From Alkaliphilus transvaalensis ATCC 700919 (GTDB lineage: Bacteria; Bacillota; Clostridia; Peptostreptococcales; Natronincolaceae), in NCBI RefSeq assembly GCF_000621485.1, contig NZ_JHYF01000001.1, forward strand, positions 186,001 to 250,000: DNA of 64,000 nt. Direction: 5' to 3'. Within the stretch, counting starts at the first letter, position 1. The number at the start of each line of letters is the position of its first letter. This document shows positions 34,843 to 44,287 of this stretch, piece by piece. The notes under the pieces are model-generated. The model was not told the origin of the DNA and searched no databases. It saw only the letters and a list, made by a program, of their open reading frames with translations. The translations under genes were made by a program, and so were the position numbers.

Positions 34843-35301
34843 GTGGGCTTTTTTGATACCGTTGGCAATAACAAAGTATTATGGGTTTCAGTTTTAGCAT
34901 GGTTTATTGCACAATCCTTAAAAGTAATACATACCCTGATTGTTGATAGAAGATTTAATGTTTGGAGGTTTGTTGGTTCTGGTGGCATGCCCAGTTCCCA
35001 TTCTTCCTTTGTGATGGGCCTCTCTACATCAATAGGGTTAGTTCATGGATGGGACTCTACCTTGTTTGCAATAGCTATTGTTATGGCTTTAATTGTTATG
35101 TATGATGCAGCCGGTGTTCGTAGAGCTGTAGGAAAGCAAGCGATTATTATTAATAAGATGATAGAGGATCTTCATAAGAAAAAGGGTAAGAGAGAGAAAA
35201 ACGTAACAGAACAACGATTGAAGGAGCTAGTAGGCCATACACCAATTGAAGTGTTTGCAGGTGCCCTATTAGGGGTTGTAGTAGCGTATCTATTGATTTG
35301 A
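34843..35301 (+). CDS. Divergent PAP2-family membrane protein (YuiD-like)
   Basis: A 152-residue membrane protein of the DUF212/divergent PAP2 family: AWFIAQSLKVIHTLIVDRR, GSGGMPSSHSSFVMGLSTSIG (phosphatase-like motif), YDAAGVRRAVGKQA and a C-terminal HTPIEVFAGALLGVVVAYL. Relatives are possible lipid-phosphate phosphatases; a role in recycling isoprenoid phosphates would suit ispA next door but is inference. GTG 34843 lies six bases after AAGGAGGG; the ATG at 34837 abuts the RBS. Confidence 0.85.
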   Translation: MGFFDTVGNNKVLWVSVLAWFIAQSLKVIHTLIVDRRFNVWRFVGSGGMPSSHSSFVMGLSTSIGLVHGWDSTLFAIAIVMALIVMYDAAGVRRAVGKQAIIINKMIEDLHKKKGKREKNVTEQRLKELVGHTPIEVFAGALLGVVVAYLLI

Positions 35302-35326
35302 TATAAAAATTTTAGTATGTTATAAT
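35298..35326 (+). promoter_or_regulatory. Sigma-A promoter of OLE RNA
   Basis: TTGATA (35298-35303), a 17-base spacer and a perfect TATAAT (35321-35326). It predicts a transcript starting near 35333, just before the GC-richer OLE sequence begins. The -35 box overlaps the end of the PAP2-like gene, so OLE can be made independently of the ispA operon. Confidence 0.75.
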
Positions 35327-35332
35327 TTTTGT

Positions 35333-35944
35333 AATTATTTCAGTGGTGCAGTATTCTAGTCAATTTTCCTGGCTTTGAAGGCGGGGCTAAAAATCCGTCA
35401 AAGGGCACATCGATGAAGTTCCTAGTAACGGCTGCTGACGCCCAGTTGGGGGTCGTTGCTGGGAGTAAGGAGATGGGGGCGATCTGCAATGGCATGCGGG
35501 CGATGACCCTCGCTTCGTGGAGACCGATTATAATTTTAATAATTATAGTGGGGAGAAACCTATAGGAGCTCTGATTGGGCAACCCTGTAGAGTAGCCTGC
35601 CTTGAGTGGGATAGGTGGATAAGTGGATCAGTTTCTGAAGGATAGGGCCCATCTAACGGATTCATTGCCGCTTGAAACCTATACTGCAAAAGAGGCTAAG
35701 AGTTATGGGAAATTGTAGAGGAAAACTCCTAGACTGTTCGTTTGACGAGATACATCAAGGATTACAGTGCGGACTAAGTGGTAATCCAGTCCTGCTTTTG
35801 GTGACAAGGTAGAGTTTAATTTAAAGGGAAACCGCTGCTATGGCGACAGGCAGTATTAAACTGGGAAATCCAACTGGACCTAAGCCGTAAAATTTACTTG
35901 ATGTATTACCACTACCAATTAGCTGATAGTGATTACTATCAGCT
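35333..35944 (+). ncRNA. ole: OLE RNA (ornate large extremophilic RNA)
   Basis: A ~610-nt non-coding stretch with base composition clearly richer in G+C than the neighbouring genes and many short complementary segments. Three things identify it: size close to the ~600-nt family norm, position between isoprenoid genes (ispA upstream, dxs downstream), and the immediately following gene for the OLE-associated membrane protein OapA. A consensus promoter lies at its 5' end and a perfect 10-bp terminator hairpin at its 3' end. OLE forms a membrane-associated ribonucleoprotein in extremophilic Firmicutes and is linked to tolerance of cold, alcohol and metal stress; its biochemical job is unresolved. 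No significant ORF lies on either strand here. Confidence 0.9.
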
Positions 35945-35958
35945 TTATATTATTATTT
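35921..35958 (+). terminator. Terminator at 3' end of OLE RNA
   Basis: AGCTGATAGT (35921-35930) and ACTATCAGCT (35935-35944) form a perfect 10-bp stem with a GATT loop, followed by a T-rich tract (TTTATATTATTATTTTTT). It lies between the OLE sequence and the OapA start. Some read-through would be needed to co-express oapA, unless oapA has its own promoter. Confidence 0.8.
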
Positions 35959-35999
35959 TTTCTTTTGAGTTAAAGGACTCTATAAATGGGGGGATTTTT

Positions 36000-36614
36000 T
36001 TGTCGGTTGGCAGTAAAAATGTGAAAAAGGGGAATACTGATAAAAATAGTATATGGAAGAAATATAATCTTCATTGGGTTATTATTATTTCCATCTGGAC
36101 TTTTTTCCTTACAATCGGTATAAGTATTTTATCGGAAATTATATTAAGTAATACAAGTTTAGTGTTTGCTTTTACTATTCTATTGATAATCGTAACCGTA
36201 GGAGTAATCAGTGATATGATTGGTATAGCAGTAACAGCTGCTGTCGAAACACCTTTTCACGCTATGGCAGCTGATAAGGTTGAAGGTGCAAAATGTGCCA
36301 TCAGATTATTAAAAAATGCAGGTGTCGTATCAAATTTTTGTAACGACGTAATTGGAGATATTTGTGGAATTGTTAGTGGGGTGGCAGGTGCCACCATTAT
36401 TCTTAAATTGCAAACTACAATTGTTCCTAGATCGTTAATGACCATAGTGATAACTGGGTTCGTTGCCTCCTTAACAGTAGGGGGGAAAGCGATGGGAAAA
36501 AGTGTTGGTATAAATCAAGCACAACTAATTGTGTATAAAACTGCTAGAGTATTAGACTTTATAAGTAGTAAATTTGGGGTAGATTTAATTCCAGAAACCA
36601 ATGGTAGAAAATAA
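36000..36614 (+). CDS. oapA: OLE-associated protein A (OapA), membrane protein
   Basis: A protein of ~204 residues with four hydrophobic spans (WVIIISIWTFFLTIGISILS; SLVFAFTILLIIVTVGVIS; CGIVSGVAGATIILKL; SLMTIVITGFVASLTVGG) and basic N- and C-termini. It is identified by family features (ETPFHAMAADKVEGAKCAIRL; KAMGKSVGINQAQLIV) and by its place next to OLE RNA; OapA dimers bind OLE and bring it to the membrane. TTG 36000 with GGGGGG upstream is preferred. The upstream in-frame extension to 35898 runs through the OLE terminator hairpin and is not coding. dxs starts 18 bases downstream. Confidence 0.88.
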   Translation: MSVGSKNVKKGNTDKNSIWKKYNLHWVIIISIWTFFLTIGISILSEIILSNTSLVFAFTILLIIVTVGVISDMIGIAVTAAVETPFHAMAADKVEGAKCAIRLLKNAGVVSNFCNDVIGDICGIVSGVAGATIILKLQTTIVPRSLMTIVITGFVASLTVGGKAMGKSVGINQAQLIVYKTARVLDFISSKFGVDLIPETNGRK

Positions 36615-36632
36615 GAAAGAGGATGAGCGATC

Positions 36633-38534
36633 ATGTATAAATATCTAGAACAGATTAACTCACCCAGTGATTTAAAAAAGTTGAAGGAATCTGAAATGGC
36701 AGCTTTAGCAAAGGAAATTCGAAGATTTCTTGTTCATTCAGTTTCTAAGACAGGTGGGCATTTAGCATCTAATTTAGGGGTAGTGGAGTTAACGTTAGCA
36801 ATGCACACAGAATTTGATAGTCTTAAAGATAAGTTTATTTGGGATGTGGGACATCAGAGCTATGTGCATAAAATATTAACAGGGAGAAGAAATGACTTTA
36901 GTAGTTTACGTCAATATAAAGGATTAAGTGGCTTTCCAAAAAGAAAAGAAAGTCTTCATGATCACTTTGACACTGGGCATAGTAGTACTTCAATATCGGC
37001 TGCCCTCGGAATGGCTACTGTTAGAGACTTAAAAAAAGAAAAGCACTCAATTGTTGCTGTAATAGGGGATGGAGCATTAACTGGAGGAATGGCTTTTGAA
37101 GCTTTAAATCACGCTGGTCAAAGTAAAACTAACCTAATTGTGATTTTAAATGATAATGAAATGTCCATATCAGAGAATGTTGGAGGACTATCAAAATATT
37201 TAAGTAAGATTCGAACTGCACCAGTTTATTCAAAGGTAAAAGGTGATGTTGAGAACCTAATTAGCAATATACCAGCAATTGGCAAAACTATGGTAAAAAC
37301 TGCTGAAAAGGCAAAGGATGCCATTAAATATTTTTTTGTTCCAGGAGTTTTGTTTGAAGAATTAGGACTAACCTATATTGGCCCCATAGATGGCCACGAT
37401 TATAGCGCCTTATGTAAGGCCCTTAAGCAATGTAAAAACATATCTGGCCCAGTATTACTACATGTATTAACAACAAAGGGGAAGGGGTATTCATTGGCAG
37501 AGGCCAGCCCATCAGACTTCCATGGAGTTAGTCCCTTTAAAGTAGATTCGGGTAAACCTGTCTCAAATAAGAAAAAGATATCTTATTCTGATATAGCTGG
37601 AAATACTTTAATTGAATTGGCAGAAAAAGATCAGCGAGTGGTTGCTATTACAGCTGCTATGCCAGCAGGAACAGGGTTAACAACCTTTGGAGAACGGTTT
37701 CCAAAAAGGTTGTTTGATGTAGGAATTGCAGAACAACATGCAGTAACCTTTGCAGCAGGAATGGCTGCCGAGGGATATAAACCCTTTATCCCCCTTTATT
37801 CGACCTTTTTACAGAGGGGGTTTGATCAGGTTGTACATGATGTATGTCTTCAAAACTTGCCAGTCACTTTATTAGTGGATCGAGCAGGCCTTGTAGGCAA
37901 TGACGGTGAAACCCATCACGGAACCTTTGATATATCATTTTTATCTTGTATTCCTAACTTAACCTTTCTTTCTCCAAAGGATGGTAGGGAACTAAAACAG
38001 ATGATTAAATACGCATCTAAATCTAGTGGACCAGTTGCGATAAGATACCCCAGAGGTAATGTGGATAATGCAGAGGTTGATACTAACGAAGAAATTGTAA
38101 CTGGTAAGGGAGAAGTAGTATATGATGAAGGACGAGATCTTGTTATTTTTGCCTTAGGACATATGAATGGGGTAGGTTTAGAAGTATGCAAGAATCTTGA
38201 AGCTAAAGGGATAAAAGCCGCCTTAATAAATCCTAGATTTATTAAGCCCCTTGATGATTACTTAATTCTACAATATGCTGATAAATGCAAATATATCTAT
38301 ACAATAGAAGACCATGTTAAGATCGGTGGTTTTGGAACTCAGGTATTAACTCTTTTAAATGATAATAACATAAAAAAAGATATGAAAATATTAGCGTTAC
38401 CAGACATATTTATTGAGCATGGAGATGTAGAGAGCCTACATAATTTTTACGGTTTAACTGTAGAAAGAATTACGGAAGAGATATTAGAAGATTTTGTTGC
38501 AAATAGTAGAGGGAAAGTAGTAATTAATAGATAA
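36633..38534 (+). CDS. dxs: 1-deoxy-D-xylulose-5-phosphate synthase
   Basis: A 633-residue thiamine-diphosphate enzyme joining pyruvate and glyceraldehyde-3-phosphate, the first step of the MEP isoprenoid route. Motifs: HLASNLGVVELTLAMH, DVGHQSYVHKILTGR, ThDP-binding GDGALTGGMAFEALNHAG...NDNEMSIS, the transketolase central domain FDVGIAEQHAVTFAAGMA (Glu catalytic) and the C-terminal IEDHVKIGGFG. RBS AAGAGGATGAG precedes ATG 36633. It is 14 bases before tlyA. With ispA it brackets the OLE/oapA locus. Confidence 0.98.
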   Translation: MYKYLEQINSPSDLKKLKESEMAALAKEIRRFLVHSVSKTGGHLASNLGVVELTLAMHTEFDSLKDKFIWDVGHQSYVHKILTGRRNDFSSLRQYKGLSGFPKRKESLHDHFDTGHSSTSISAALGMATVRDLKKEKHSIVAVIGDGALTGGMAFEALNHAGQSKTNLIVILNDNEMSISENVGGLSKYLSKIRTAPVYSKVKGDVENLISNIPAIGKTMVKTAEKAKDAIKYFFVPGVLFEELGLTYIGPIDGHDYSALCKALKQCKNISGPVLLHVLTTKGKGYSLAEASPSDFHGVSPFKVDSGKPVSNKKKISYSDIAGNTLIELAEKDQRVVAITAAMPAGTGLTTFGERFPKRLFDVGIAEQHAVTFAAGMAAEGYKPFIPLYSTFLQRGFDQVVHDVCLQNLPVTLLVDRAGLVGNDGETHHGTFDISFLSCIPNLTFLSPKDGRELKQMIKYASKSSGPVAIRYPRGNVDNAEVDTNEEIVTGKGEVVYDEGRDLVIFALGHMNGVGLEVCKNLEAKGIKAALINPRFIKPLDDYLILQYADKCKYIYTIEDHVKIGGFGTQVLTLLNDNNIKKDMKILALPDIFIEHGDVESLHNFYGLTVERITEEILEDFVANSRGKVVINR

Positions 38535-38548
38535 TTAGGAGATTGGTA

Positions 38549-39355
38549 ATGGCACAGAAGATAAGGTTAGATCAATTATTATTTGATAAGGGCTACTTTG
38601 ATAGTCGAGAAAAGGCCAGAAGAACAATAATGGCAGGGCTTGTTTTTGTAGATCAACAAAAAGTGGATAAGCCAGGAACTAAAGTAAGTGAAGATGCTGT
38701 TCTTTTAGTAAAAGAAAATGCAATTCCTTATGTAAGCCGTGGGGGCTTAAAATTAGAAAAAGCCATTAAAGAATTTGATATTGTTTTACAAGAAAAAGTC
38801 TGTCTTGATATTGGAGCTTCGACAGGAGGCTTTACAGACTGTATGTTACAAAATGGAGCTAAAAAAGTATTCTCTATCGATGTAGGATATGGACAGTTAG
38901 ATTGGAAGCTTCGCCAAGATGCTAGAGTTGTTTGTATGGAAAGAACAAATATTAGATACGTTAAGCAAGAAGAATTAGGAGAAATGGCAGACTTTGCTTC
39001 AATTGATGTTTCTTTTATATCTTTAAGATTGGTATTGCCAGTTGTTAAAGAATTAATTCGTGATGGTGGAGAAATTGTAGCATTAGTTAAACCACAATTT
39101 GAAGCAGGTAGAGAAAATGTAGGAAAAAAAGGAGTTGTGAAGGATATAAAGGTTCATCAACAAGTAGTAGATGATATCGTTAATTTCTGTCACGCTAGCA
39201 ATTTTTCTATTATGAATTTTTCATTTTCACCTATTAAAGGGCCTGAAGGTAATATTGAATATTTATTACATTTATGTAATGATTCTAATTCTAAAATGGT
39301 GATCTCTAAAGAGGATATCAATGTAAAAGTCTTAGAATCTCATCAAATGCTTTAA
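38549..39355 (+). CDS. tlyA: TlyA-family RNA 2'-O-methyltransferase
   Basis: A 268-residue protein with an N-terminal S4 RNA-binding domain (RLDQLLFDKGYFDSREKARRTIMAGLVFVD) and an FtsJ-like SAM methyltransferase domain (VCLDIGASTGGFTDCMLQNGAKKVFSIDVGYGQL; DFASIDVSFISLRLVLP; LVKPQFEAGRE with catalytic Lys). TlyA methylates ribose in rRNA, or has hemolysin-labelled homologues of uncertain role. ATG 38549 lies seven bases after TAGGAG; TTG 38543 is less likely. It follows dxs and precedes argR/recN, as in Bacillus (dxs-yqxC-ahrC-recN). Confidence 0.94.
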   Translation: MAQKIRLDQLLFDKGYFDSREKARRTIMAGLVFVDQQKVDKPGTKVSEDAVLLVKENAIPYVSRGGLKLEKAIKEFDIVLQEKVCLDIGASTGGFTDCMLQNGAKKVFSIDVGYGQLDWKLRQDARVVCMERTNIRYVKQEELGEMADFASIDVSFISLRLVLPVVKELIRDGGEIVALVKPQFEAGRENVGKKGVVKDIKVHQQVVDDIVNFCHASNFSIMNFSFSPIKGPEGNIEYLLHLCNDSNSKMVISKEDINVKVLESHQML

Positions 39356-39369
39356 TGGACCACTAATAA

Positions 39370-39394
39370 AAGCCAGCTGTGCTGGCTTTTATTT
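39370..39394 (+). terminator. Terminator after tlyA
   Basis: AGCCAGC (39371-39377) and GCTGGCT (39381-39387) form a stem with a TGT loop, flanked by AAAA and TTTATTTT. It splits argR-recN from the dxs unit. Confidence 0.9.
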
Positions 39395-39529
39395 TCGTAT
39401 ACAAAAATTAATATGTTTAAAAAAAATTAGAATAATATGTTATCTTGAAGGAAAATGAATTTTTATGAAGAATAATAAAAATACAACAAAGTGGATATAG
39501 ATTATTAATGTTAATAAAGGAGGTTTACC

Positions 39530-39979
39530 ATGAAGTATACAAGGCATGCTAAAATATTAGAAATAATCGAAAATCAGGAAATTGAAACCCAAGAAGAATT
39601 ATCAGAGGAACTTAAAAAAATTGGCTTAAATGTTACTCAAGCAACAGTTTCAAGAGATATTAAAGAATTAAGATTAATAAAGGTGTTGGCTAAAAGTGGA
39701 AAATACAAGTATGCTACATTAAAAAGTCAAGACTCTGTTTTATCGGATCGATTAATTAGACTCTTTAAAGATTCTATACTTTCAATAGACCATTCTGGAA
39801 ATATGTTGGTGTTAAAAACGATTCCAGCAGCAGCCCAAGCAGCAGCTTCTGCTATTGACGCTGCAGGTTTAGATGGAATCGTAGGCTCTGTAGCAGGGGA
39901 TGATACAATTTTTGTTTTGATAAGAGATCATGAAAAAATGGAAGAAGCCATGGAGAAATTTAGAAAATTGATGAAGTAG
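39530..39979 (+). CDS. argR: Arginine repressor ArgR/AhrC
   Basis: A 149-residue hexameric regulator: winged HTH N-terminal domain (residues ~1-70, [41 protein letters not shown]) and the arginine-binding oligomerisation domain ([39 protein letters not shown]). It controls arginine biosynthesis and catabolism genes with arginine as co-repressor. AAAGGAGG precedes ATG 39530. recN follows 12 bases later, a conserved argR-recN pair. Confidence 0.97.
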   Translation: MKYTRHAKILEIIENQEIETQEELSEELKKIGLNVTQATVSRDIKELRLIKVLAKSGKYKYATLKSQDSVLSDRLIRLFKDSILSIDHSGNMLVLKTIPAAAQAAASAIDAAGLDGIVGSVAGDDTIFVLIRDHEKMEEAMEKFRKLMK

Positions 39980-39991
39980 AGGAGGCTCTTT

Positions 39992-41701
39992 ATGTTATTA
40001 GAGCTGGAGGTAAAAAACTTTGCATTAATCGATGAACTTTATCTTCAATTTGATAAGGGGTTAAACATCCTTACAGGTGAAACAGGTGCAGGTAAATCAA
40101 TTATCATTGATGCAGTAAATATGGCTATAGGAGAACGGGCTGACAGGGAATTTGTCCGCTCAGGAACTAATAAATGTACCATACAGGCTTTATTTAATAC
40201 AGATGGGATCTTTGGACTGAAGGATTTATTGGGTCAATATGGTATTGAAGAAGAACAAGATCATTCATTAGTCGTAACAAGAGAGATTTATGCCAATGGC
40301 AGAAGTACTGGTCGTATAAATGGTACAATTGTCACCCAAGGGGTCTTAAAAAACATTACCCAGAAGTTAATTGATATCCATGGACAACATCAGCATCAAT
40401 CTTTATTAAATACTCAATCTCATATTGATCTGTTAGATGCTTTTGGTGGACAAGAAGTTGAAATTTTATTAAAAGAAATTTCAATAGAATACCATAATCT
40501 TACAAATCTAAAATCACGTTTAGCATCAATTTGCTCTAATGAAATAGAACGAGAGCGGAAAATAGACCTCTTAAAATTTCAAATTCAAGAGATAGAAGCA
40601 GCTCAAGTTAGTAGTGGAGAAGAAGATGCCTTAAATCAACAGAAAAATCGCTTAGCTAACAGCGAAAAAATTTATAAGGCAGTGGCAGAAGCATATACTG
40701 AACTACATGAAGGCAATCGGCAAGCCCCGATGATAGATGCCCTCTCAAAGATTATTAATCAGTTACAACATGTAACAAGCTATGATGAAAAACTAGAATA
40801 TTTCCATCAGTCTTTAGAGGAAGTATTATATAAATTACAGGACATATCTAGAGATATAAGAGATTATAAAGAAGAAATTAATTTTGAACCAGAACTACTA
40901 AATGAAGTAGAGAGTCGTTTAGATACAATAAATAACTTGAAAAGAAAATATGGAAAGTCAGTTGATGAAGTACTTCATTATTTTAAAAGTATTCAAAAAG
41001 AATTAGACTTCTATCAAAATAGTGAAGTGGAAATAACTAGATTAAAAAAGGAAATCGAAGAAGCACAAAAAAAGGTCGTAAGCAAAGGATTAGTATTAAG
41101 TAATATTAGAAAAAAAATTGCTTCAACCTTTCAACAAGAACTAACTCAAATTTTAGAAACCCTCAATATGGGAAAGGTTTCCTTTGAAGTAGCTATCAAT
41201 CATACGTATGATTCAAATAATAACTTTAAGGTTAATGAAAAAGGCATTGATCATGTTGAGTTTAAAATATCAACTAACTTAGGTGAGCCATTAAAGCCAT
41301 TAGCAAAAATAGCTTCTGGGGGAGAAATGTCGAGAATTATGCTGGCCTTAAAAACCATCTTAGCAAATGTAGACCATATTCCAACACTTATATTCGATGA
41401 AATTGATACTGGAATTAGTGGACGTACAGCTCAAGTCGTTGGGAAAAATCTCTATCATATATCCCAAAATCATCAAGTAATCTGTATTACCCATTTACCT
41501 CAAATTGCCTCTTTAGCAGATAGCCATTATTTAATTGAAAAAAAGCAACTAGATCACTCAACTAAGACGGAGGTAAATAAAATAAATGTTGAAGAAAGAA
41601 TCAAAGAAGTTGGCCGCCTTTTAGGTGGAGAATTAACTGATATTACTTTAAAACATGCAAAAGAACTGATAGAACAAGGAAATCTTAAAAGAAAATCTTA
41701 A
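39992..41701 (+). CDS. recN: DNA repair protein RecN
   Basis: SMC-like ATPase of 569 residues acting at double-strand breaks. Walker A GETGAGKSIIIDAVNMAIGERAD near residue 30, long central coiled coils (residues ~155-370), the ABC signature KIASGGEMSRIMLALK and Walker B TLIFDEIDTGISGRTA, then CITHLPQIASLADSHYLI. All expected motifs are intact and the length is normal. GAGGAGGC precedes ATG 39992. A terminator overlaps its last codons. Confidence 0.97.
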   Translation: MLLELEVKNFALIDELYLQFDKGLNILTGETGAGKSIIIDAVNMAIGERADREFVRSGTNKCTIQALFNTDGIFGLKDLLGQYGIEEEQDHSLVVTREIYANGRSTGRINGTIVTQGVLKNITQKLIDIHGQHQHQSLLNTQSHIDLLDAFGGQEVEILLKEISIEYHNLTNLKSRLASICSNEIERERKIDLLKFQIQEIEAAQVSSGEEDALNQQKNRLANSEKIYKAVAEAYTELHEGNRQAPMIDALSKIINQLQHVTSYDEKLEYFHQSLEEVLYKLQDISRDIRDYKEEINFEPELLNEVESRLDTINNLKRKYGKSVDEVLHYFKSIQKELDFYQNSEVEITRLKKEIEEAQKKVVSKGLVLSNIRKKIASTFQQELTQILETLNMGKVSFEVAINHTYDSNNNFKVNEKGIDHVEFKISTNLGEPLKPLAKIASGGEMSRIMLALKTILANVDHIPTLIFDEIDTGISGRTAQVVGKNLYHISQNHQVICITHLPQIASLADSHYLIEKKQLDHSTKTEVNKINVEERIKEVGRLLGGELTDITLKHAKELIEQGNLKRKS

Positions 41702-41722
41702 TTTTCTCTTAAGATTTTTTTT
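41693..41722 (+). terminator. Terminator at recN end
   Basis: AAATCTTA (41693-41700) pairs with TAAGATTT (41710-41717), followed by T-rich sequence. The 5' arm lies in the last codons of recN. Confidence 0.8.
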
Positions 41723-41783
41723 GATGAAGTAAATCATATTAAACTGTTAGCATGAAAGTTTTTAACGTCATTAATATTAAATT

Positions 41784-41854
41784 TAACACTAAGTAGCGAA
41801 TTTTTGTTTTGAATTCATTAATATAAATTTAAAGTTAATTATGGAATTTCCAAT
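41784..41854. repeat. MITE-like element, copy 3 (right-half fragment)
   Basis: The sequence AACACTAAGTAGCGAA, TTTTTGTTTTG, ATTAATATAAAT and AATTATGGAATTTCC aligns with the right half of copy 1 (about 10998-11072), with scattered differences. The left terminal repeat is missing, so this is a decayed or truncated copy. The remaining 41855-41986 region shows no feature I can name. Confidence 0.65.
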
Positions 41855-41986
41855 TATTCAAAAGGATAAACAAAAACTGACAAGTTTTAAAAAATTTATA
41901 TATCATAATCACTGTCCCAAAAAGCCAAATTAAGTATAGCTATAAAGAAATGAAGGCAATCCAAAAATTGCTGGGAGAGTGATGAA

Positions 41987-43288
41987 ATGAGACACAAAAG
42001 AAAATTGTTATTTTTAGGAAATTTAATTCTTTGCACCTTCTCTATTATGTTAATCTATCTGGTGGTACTGGACTTTACTGGAGCAATCCCATCTGAATAT
42101 AATATAAAGGTTGGGGATGACTATGTAATAGATGCCAGATTTCCTTTATCGTTTACCTACGATCTAGAGGAAAATAGCATTTTAGAAGTGAACCCAGTAG
42201 AAGAATTATCGAAAACTTACCTAGGTAGAAATAACGGAATCCAGTTAAAGACATTGGAGAAAGGCAGCGCAGATCTTCACTATAAAGTATTGGGTTTAAT
42301 ACCTTATAAAACTGTAAAAGTTAATGTAGTGCCAAGATTAGAGGTTTATCCAGGGGGCCAATCAATAGGCGTAAAACTGAATACAGAAGGTGTGTTAGTG
42401 GTAGGTGTAGCAGAAATAACCGATATTAGCGGAAATAGACACAGTATAGCAGAAAAGAATGGAATTAGAATTGGGGACTCCCTCATTGCTATCAATAATA
42501 CAATGGTTGAGAGTTCTCTACATGTTGCAGAGCTTGTTCAAGAAAGTAACGGAGAAAACTTAGAATTAGTTTTAAAGAGAAATGGAAGGGAATTTACTGC
42601 TAACGTAACTCCCATTCAATCGGGAGAGGATGGAAGCTATAAATTAGGTCTATGGGTAAGGGACAAAACAGCAGGTGTAGGTACTTTAACCTTCTATCAT
42701 AAAGATTCTAAGAAGTTTGGAGCCCTTGGTCATGGTATAGCAGACGTTGATACAGGTGAATTAATGTCTATCAAAGATGGAGAGATAATGAATTCTAAGG
42801 TTATTTCAATACAGCCAGGTAAGAAAGGTCGTCCTGGTGAAATAAGAGGAATCTTTAATGACGTCAACAGTCCTATAGGAAGACTTGAAAAAAATACTGT
42901 ACATGGTGTCTATGGAGAAATGATAAGAGACTTTCCCAACAATAAATTTAATGTCCCAATGGAAATAGCCTATCAGCACGAAATTAAAGAAGGACCAGCA
43001 TACATTTTAACAACATTGGATGATAATCAAATTAATAAGTATGATATAGAAATTTTAAGGGTAATCAATCAATCTAAAGCCGACAGTAAGAGTATGATTA
43101 TAAGGATAACAGATCCTAGGTTATTAGAGAAAACTGGCGGCATAGTTCAAGGTATGAGTGGAAGTCCTATTATTCAAGATGAAAGAGTGGTAGGTGCAGT
43201 AACCCATGTTCTAGTAAACGACCCCACTAGAGGTTATGGAATCTTTATTGAGTGGATGCTACAGGAATCAGGGGTTTTCGACAATTAA
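41987..43288 (+). CDS. spoIVB: SpoIVB serine peptidase
   Basis: A 433-residue sporulation signalling protease (S55 family) made in the forespore; it triggers processing of pro-sigma-K in the mother cell. An N-terminal membrane anchor (LLFLGNLILCTFSIMLIYLVV), a PDZ domain (GVLVVGVAEI...NGIRIGDSLIAINN) and the C-terminal protease with catalytic Ser in VQGMSGSPIIQDERVVGAVTHV and a catalytic His in LGHGIAD. GGGAGAGTGATGAA precedes ATG 41987. spo0A follows, the classical spoIVB-spo0A pair. Confidence 0.97.
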   Translation: MRHKRKLLFLGNLILCTFSIMLIYLVVLDFTGAIPSEYNIKVGDDYVIDARFPLSFTYDLEENSILEVNPVEELSKTYLGRNNGIQLKTLEKGSADLHYKVLGLIPYKTVKVNVVPRLEVYPGGQSIGVKLNTEGVLVVGVAEITDISGNRHSIAEKNGIRIGDSLIAINNTMVESSLHVAELVQESNGENLELVLKRNGREFTANVTPIQSGEDGSYKLGLWVRDKTAGVGTLTFYHKDSKKFGALGHGIADVDTGELMSIKDGEIMNSKVISIQPGKKGRPGEIRGIFNDVNSPIGRLEKNTVHGVYGEMIRDFPNNKFNVPMEIAYQHEIKEGPAYILTTLDDNQINKYDIEILRVINQSKADSKSMIIRITDPRLLEKTGGIVQGMSGSPIIQDERVVGAVTHVLVNDPTRGYGIFIEWMLQESGVFDN

Positions 43289-43392
43289 CGACAGGAAAAT
43301 GTAAAATATAAATGAAAAACAAAGAAAAAAAGAAAACGATTTTTACTCAATAAAGTCAATATTTTTTATTTTTCAGAAGGATAAGACCTCCC

Positions 43393-43401
43393 TTTGTCGA
43401 A
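43393..43401 (+). promoter_or_regulatory. Perfect 0A box upstream of spo0A
   Basis: TTTGTCGAA matches the Spo0A operator consensus at all nine positions. A second, reverse-oriented near match (ATTGTCGAA on the reverse strand, 43277-43285) lies at the end of spoIVB. An AGGATAA 9-15 bases before the perfect box could be part of a sigma-H-type -35, but its -10 is not convincing. Together they suggest that Spo0A controls its own gene. Confidence 0.6.
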
Positions 43402-43451
43402 AGAGTAATTTAGTAAATTTTAAAATTAAAGTTAATCAGGGGGCGATACTT

Positions 43452-44261
43452 TTGAACAATGAAAAAATTAACGTATTAATTGCTGATGATAATGAAGACT
43501 TCTGCGATATTTTATCAGAATATCTGGAAAGACAGCAGGATATCGAAGTCGTCGGAGTTGCAAAAGATGGAGTAGAGGCTGTAGAAATGATAGCAAAAAG
43601 AACGCCTGATGTGGTGGTTTTAGATATAATTATGCCTCATCTTGATGGTTTAGGGGTTTTGGAGAAATTAAATGCCATTAATTTGGAGAAATTTCCTAAG
43701 ATAATTATACTTTCAGCTGTAGGACAAGATAAAATTACCCAAAGGGCAATTAGTTTAGGTGCAGATTATTATGTAATTAAACCTTTTGATTTTGAGGTTT
43801 TTATAGAGAGAATCCGTCAAACAATGGGTGGAGCAACTGCTAATTCTGAAAAGAAAAGACCTATGGCACCTCAAACAACGCAAAAACAAACTTTCGTTAC
43901 CAATAATAAGAGTTTAGAAGCAGAAATTACAAATATTATTCATGAAATTGGGGTACCTGCCCACATAAAGGGCTATGTATATTTAAGGGATGCCATCACG
44001 ATGGTAGTTGGGAATTTAGAACTTCTAAGTGCAGTAACTAAGGAACTTTATCCTTCCATTGCTAGAAAATATAACACAACAGCCAGTAGAGTTGAAAGAG
44101 CAATTCGACATGCCATTGAAGTTGCATGGAGCAGAGGAAGAGTAGATACCATTAATGCTCTTTTCGGTTATACAATAAATATTGAAAAGGGGAAACCTAC
44201 AAATTCCGAATTTATAGCGATGGTGGCAGATAAATTAAGATTACAACAACAGGTAGGATAA
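43452..44261 (+). CDS. spo0A: Sporulation master regulator Spo0A
   Basis: A 269-residue response regulator. The receiver domain has acidic pocket ADDNEDF, phosphoacceptor Asp in [16 protein letters not shown] and Lys in [10 protein letters not shown]; a variable linker (~120-150) is followed by the Spo0A C-terminal DNA-binding domain ([24 protein letters not shown], the helix [26 protein letters not shown]). It commits cells to sporulation when phosphorylated. TTG 43452 follows GGGGGCGA. An upstream 0A box implies autoregulation; a strong terminator follows. Confidence 0.98.
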   Translation: MNNEKINVLIADDNEDFCDILSEYLERQQDIEVVGVAKDGVEAVEMIAKRTPDVVVLDIIMPHLDGLGVLEKLNAINLEKFPKIIILSAVGQDKITQRAISLGADYYVIKPFDFEVFIERIRQTMGGATANSEKKRPMAPQTTQKQTFVTNNKSLEAEITNIIHEIGVPAHIKGYVYLRDAITMVVGNLELLSAVTKELYPSIARKYNTTASRVERAIRHAIEVAWSRGRVDTINALFGYTINIEKGKPTNSEFIAMVADKLRLQQQVG

Positions 44262-44287
44262 TATAATAAAAAAAACATTTTTTTTAG

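Noticed and set aside
35898-35999. N-terminal extension of OapA from ATG 35898
   Set aside because: The extension spans the OLE terminator hairpin and has no RBS; the TTG at 36000 has a strong GGGGGG site and gives the expected length.
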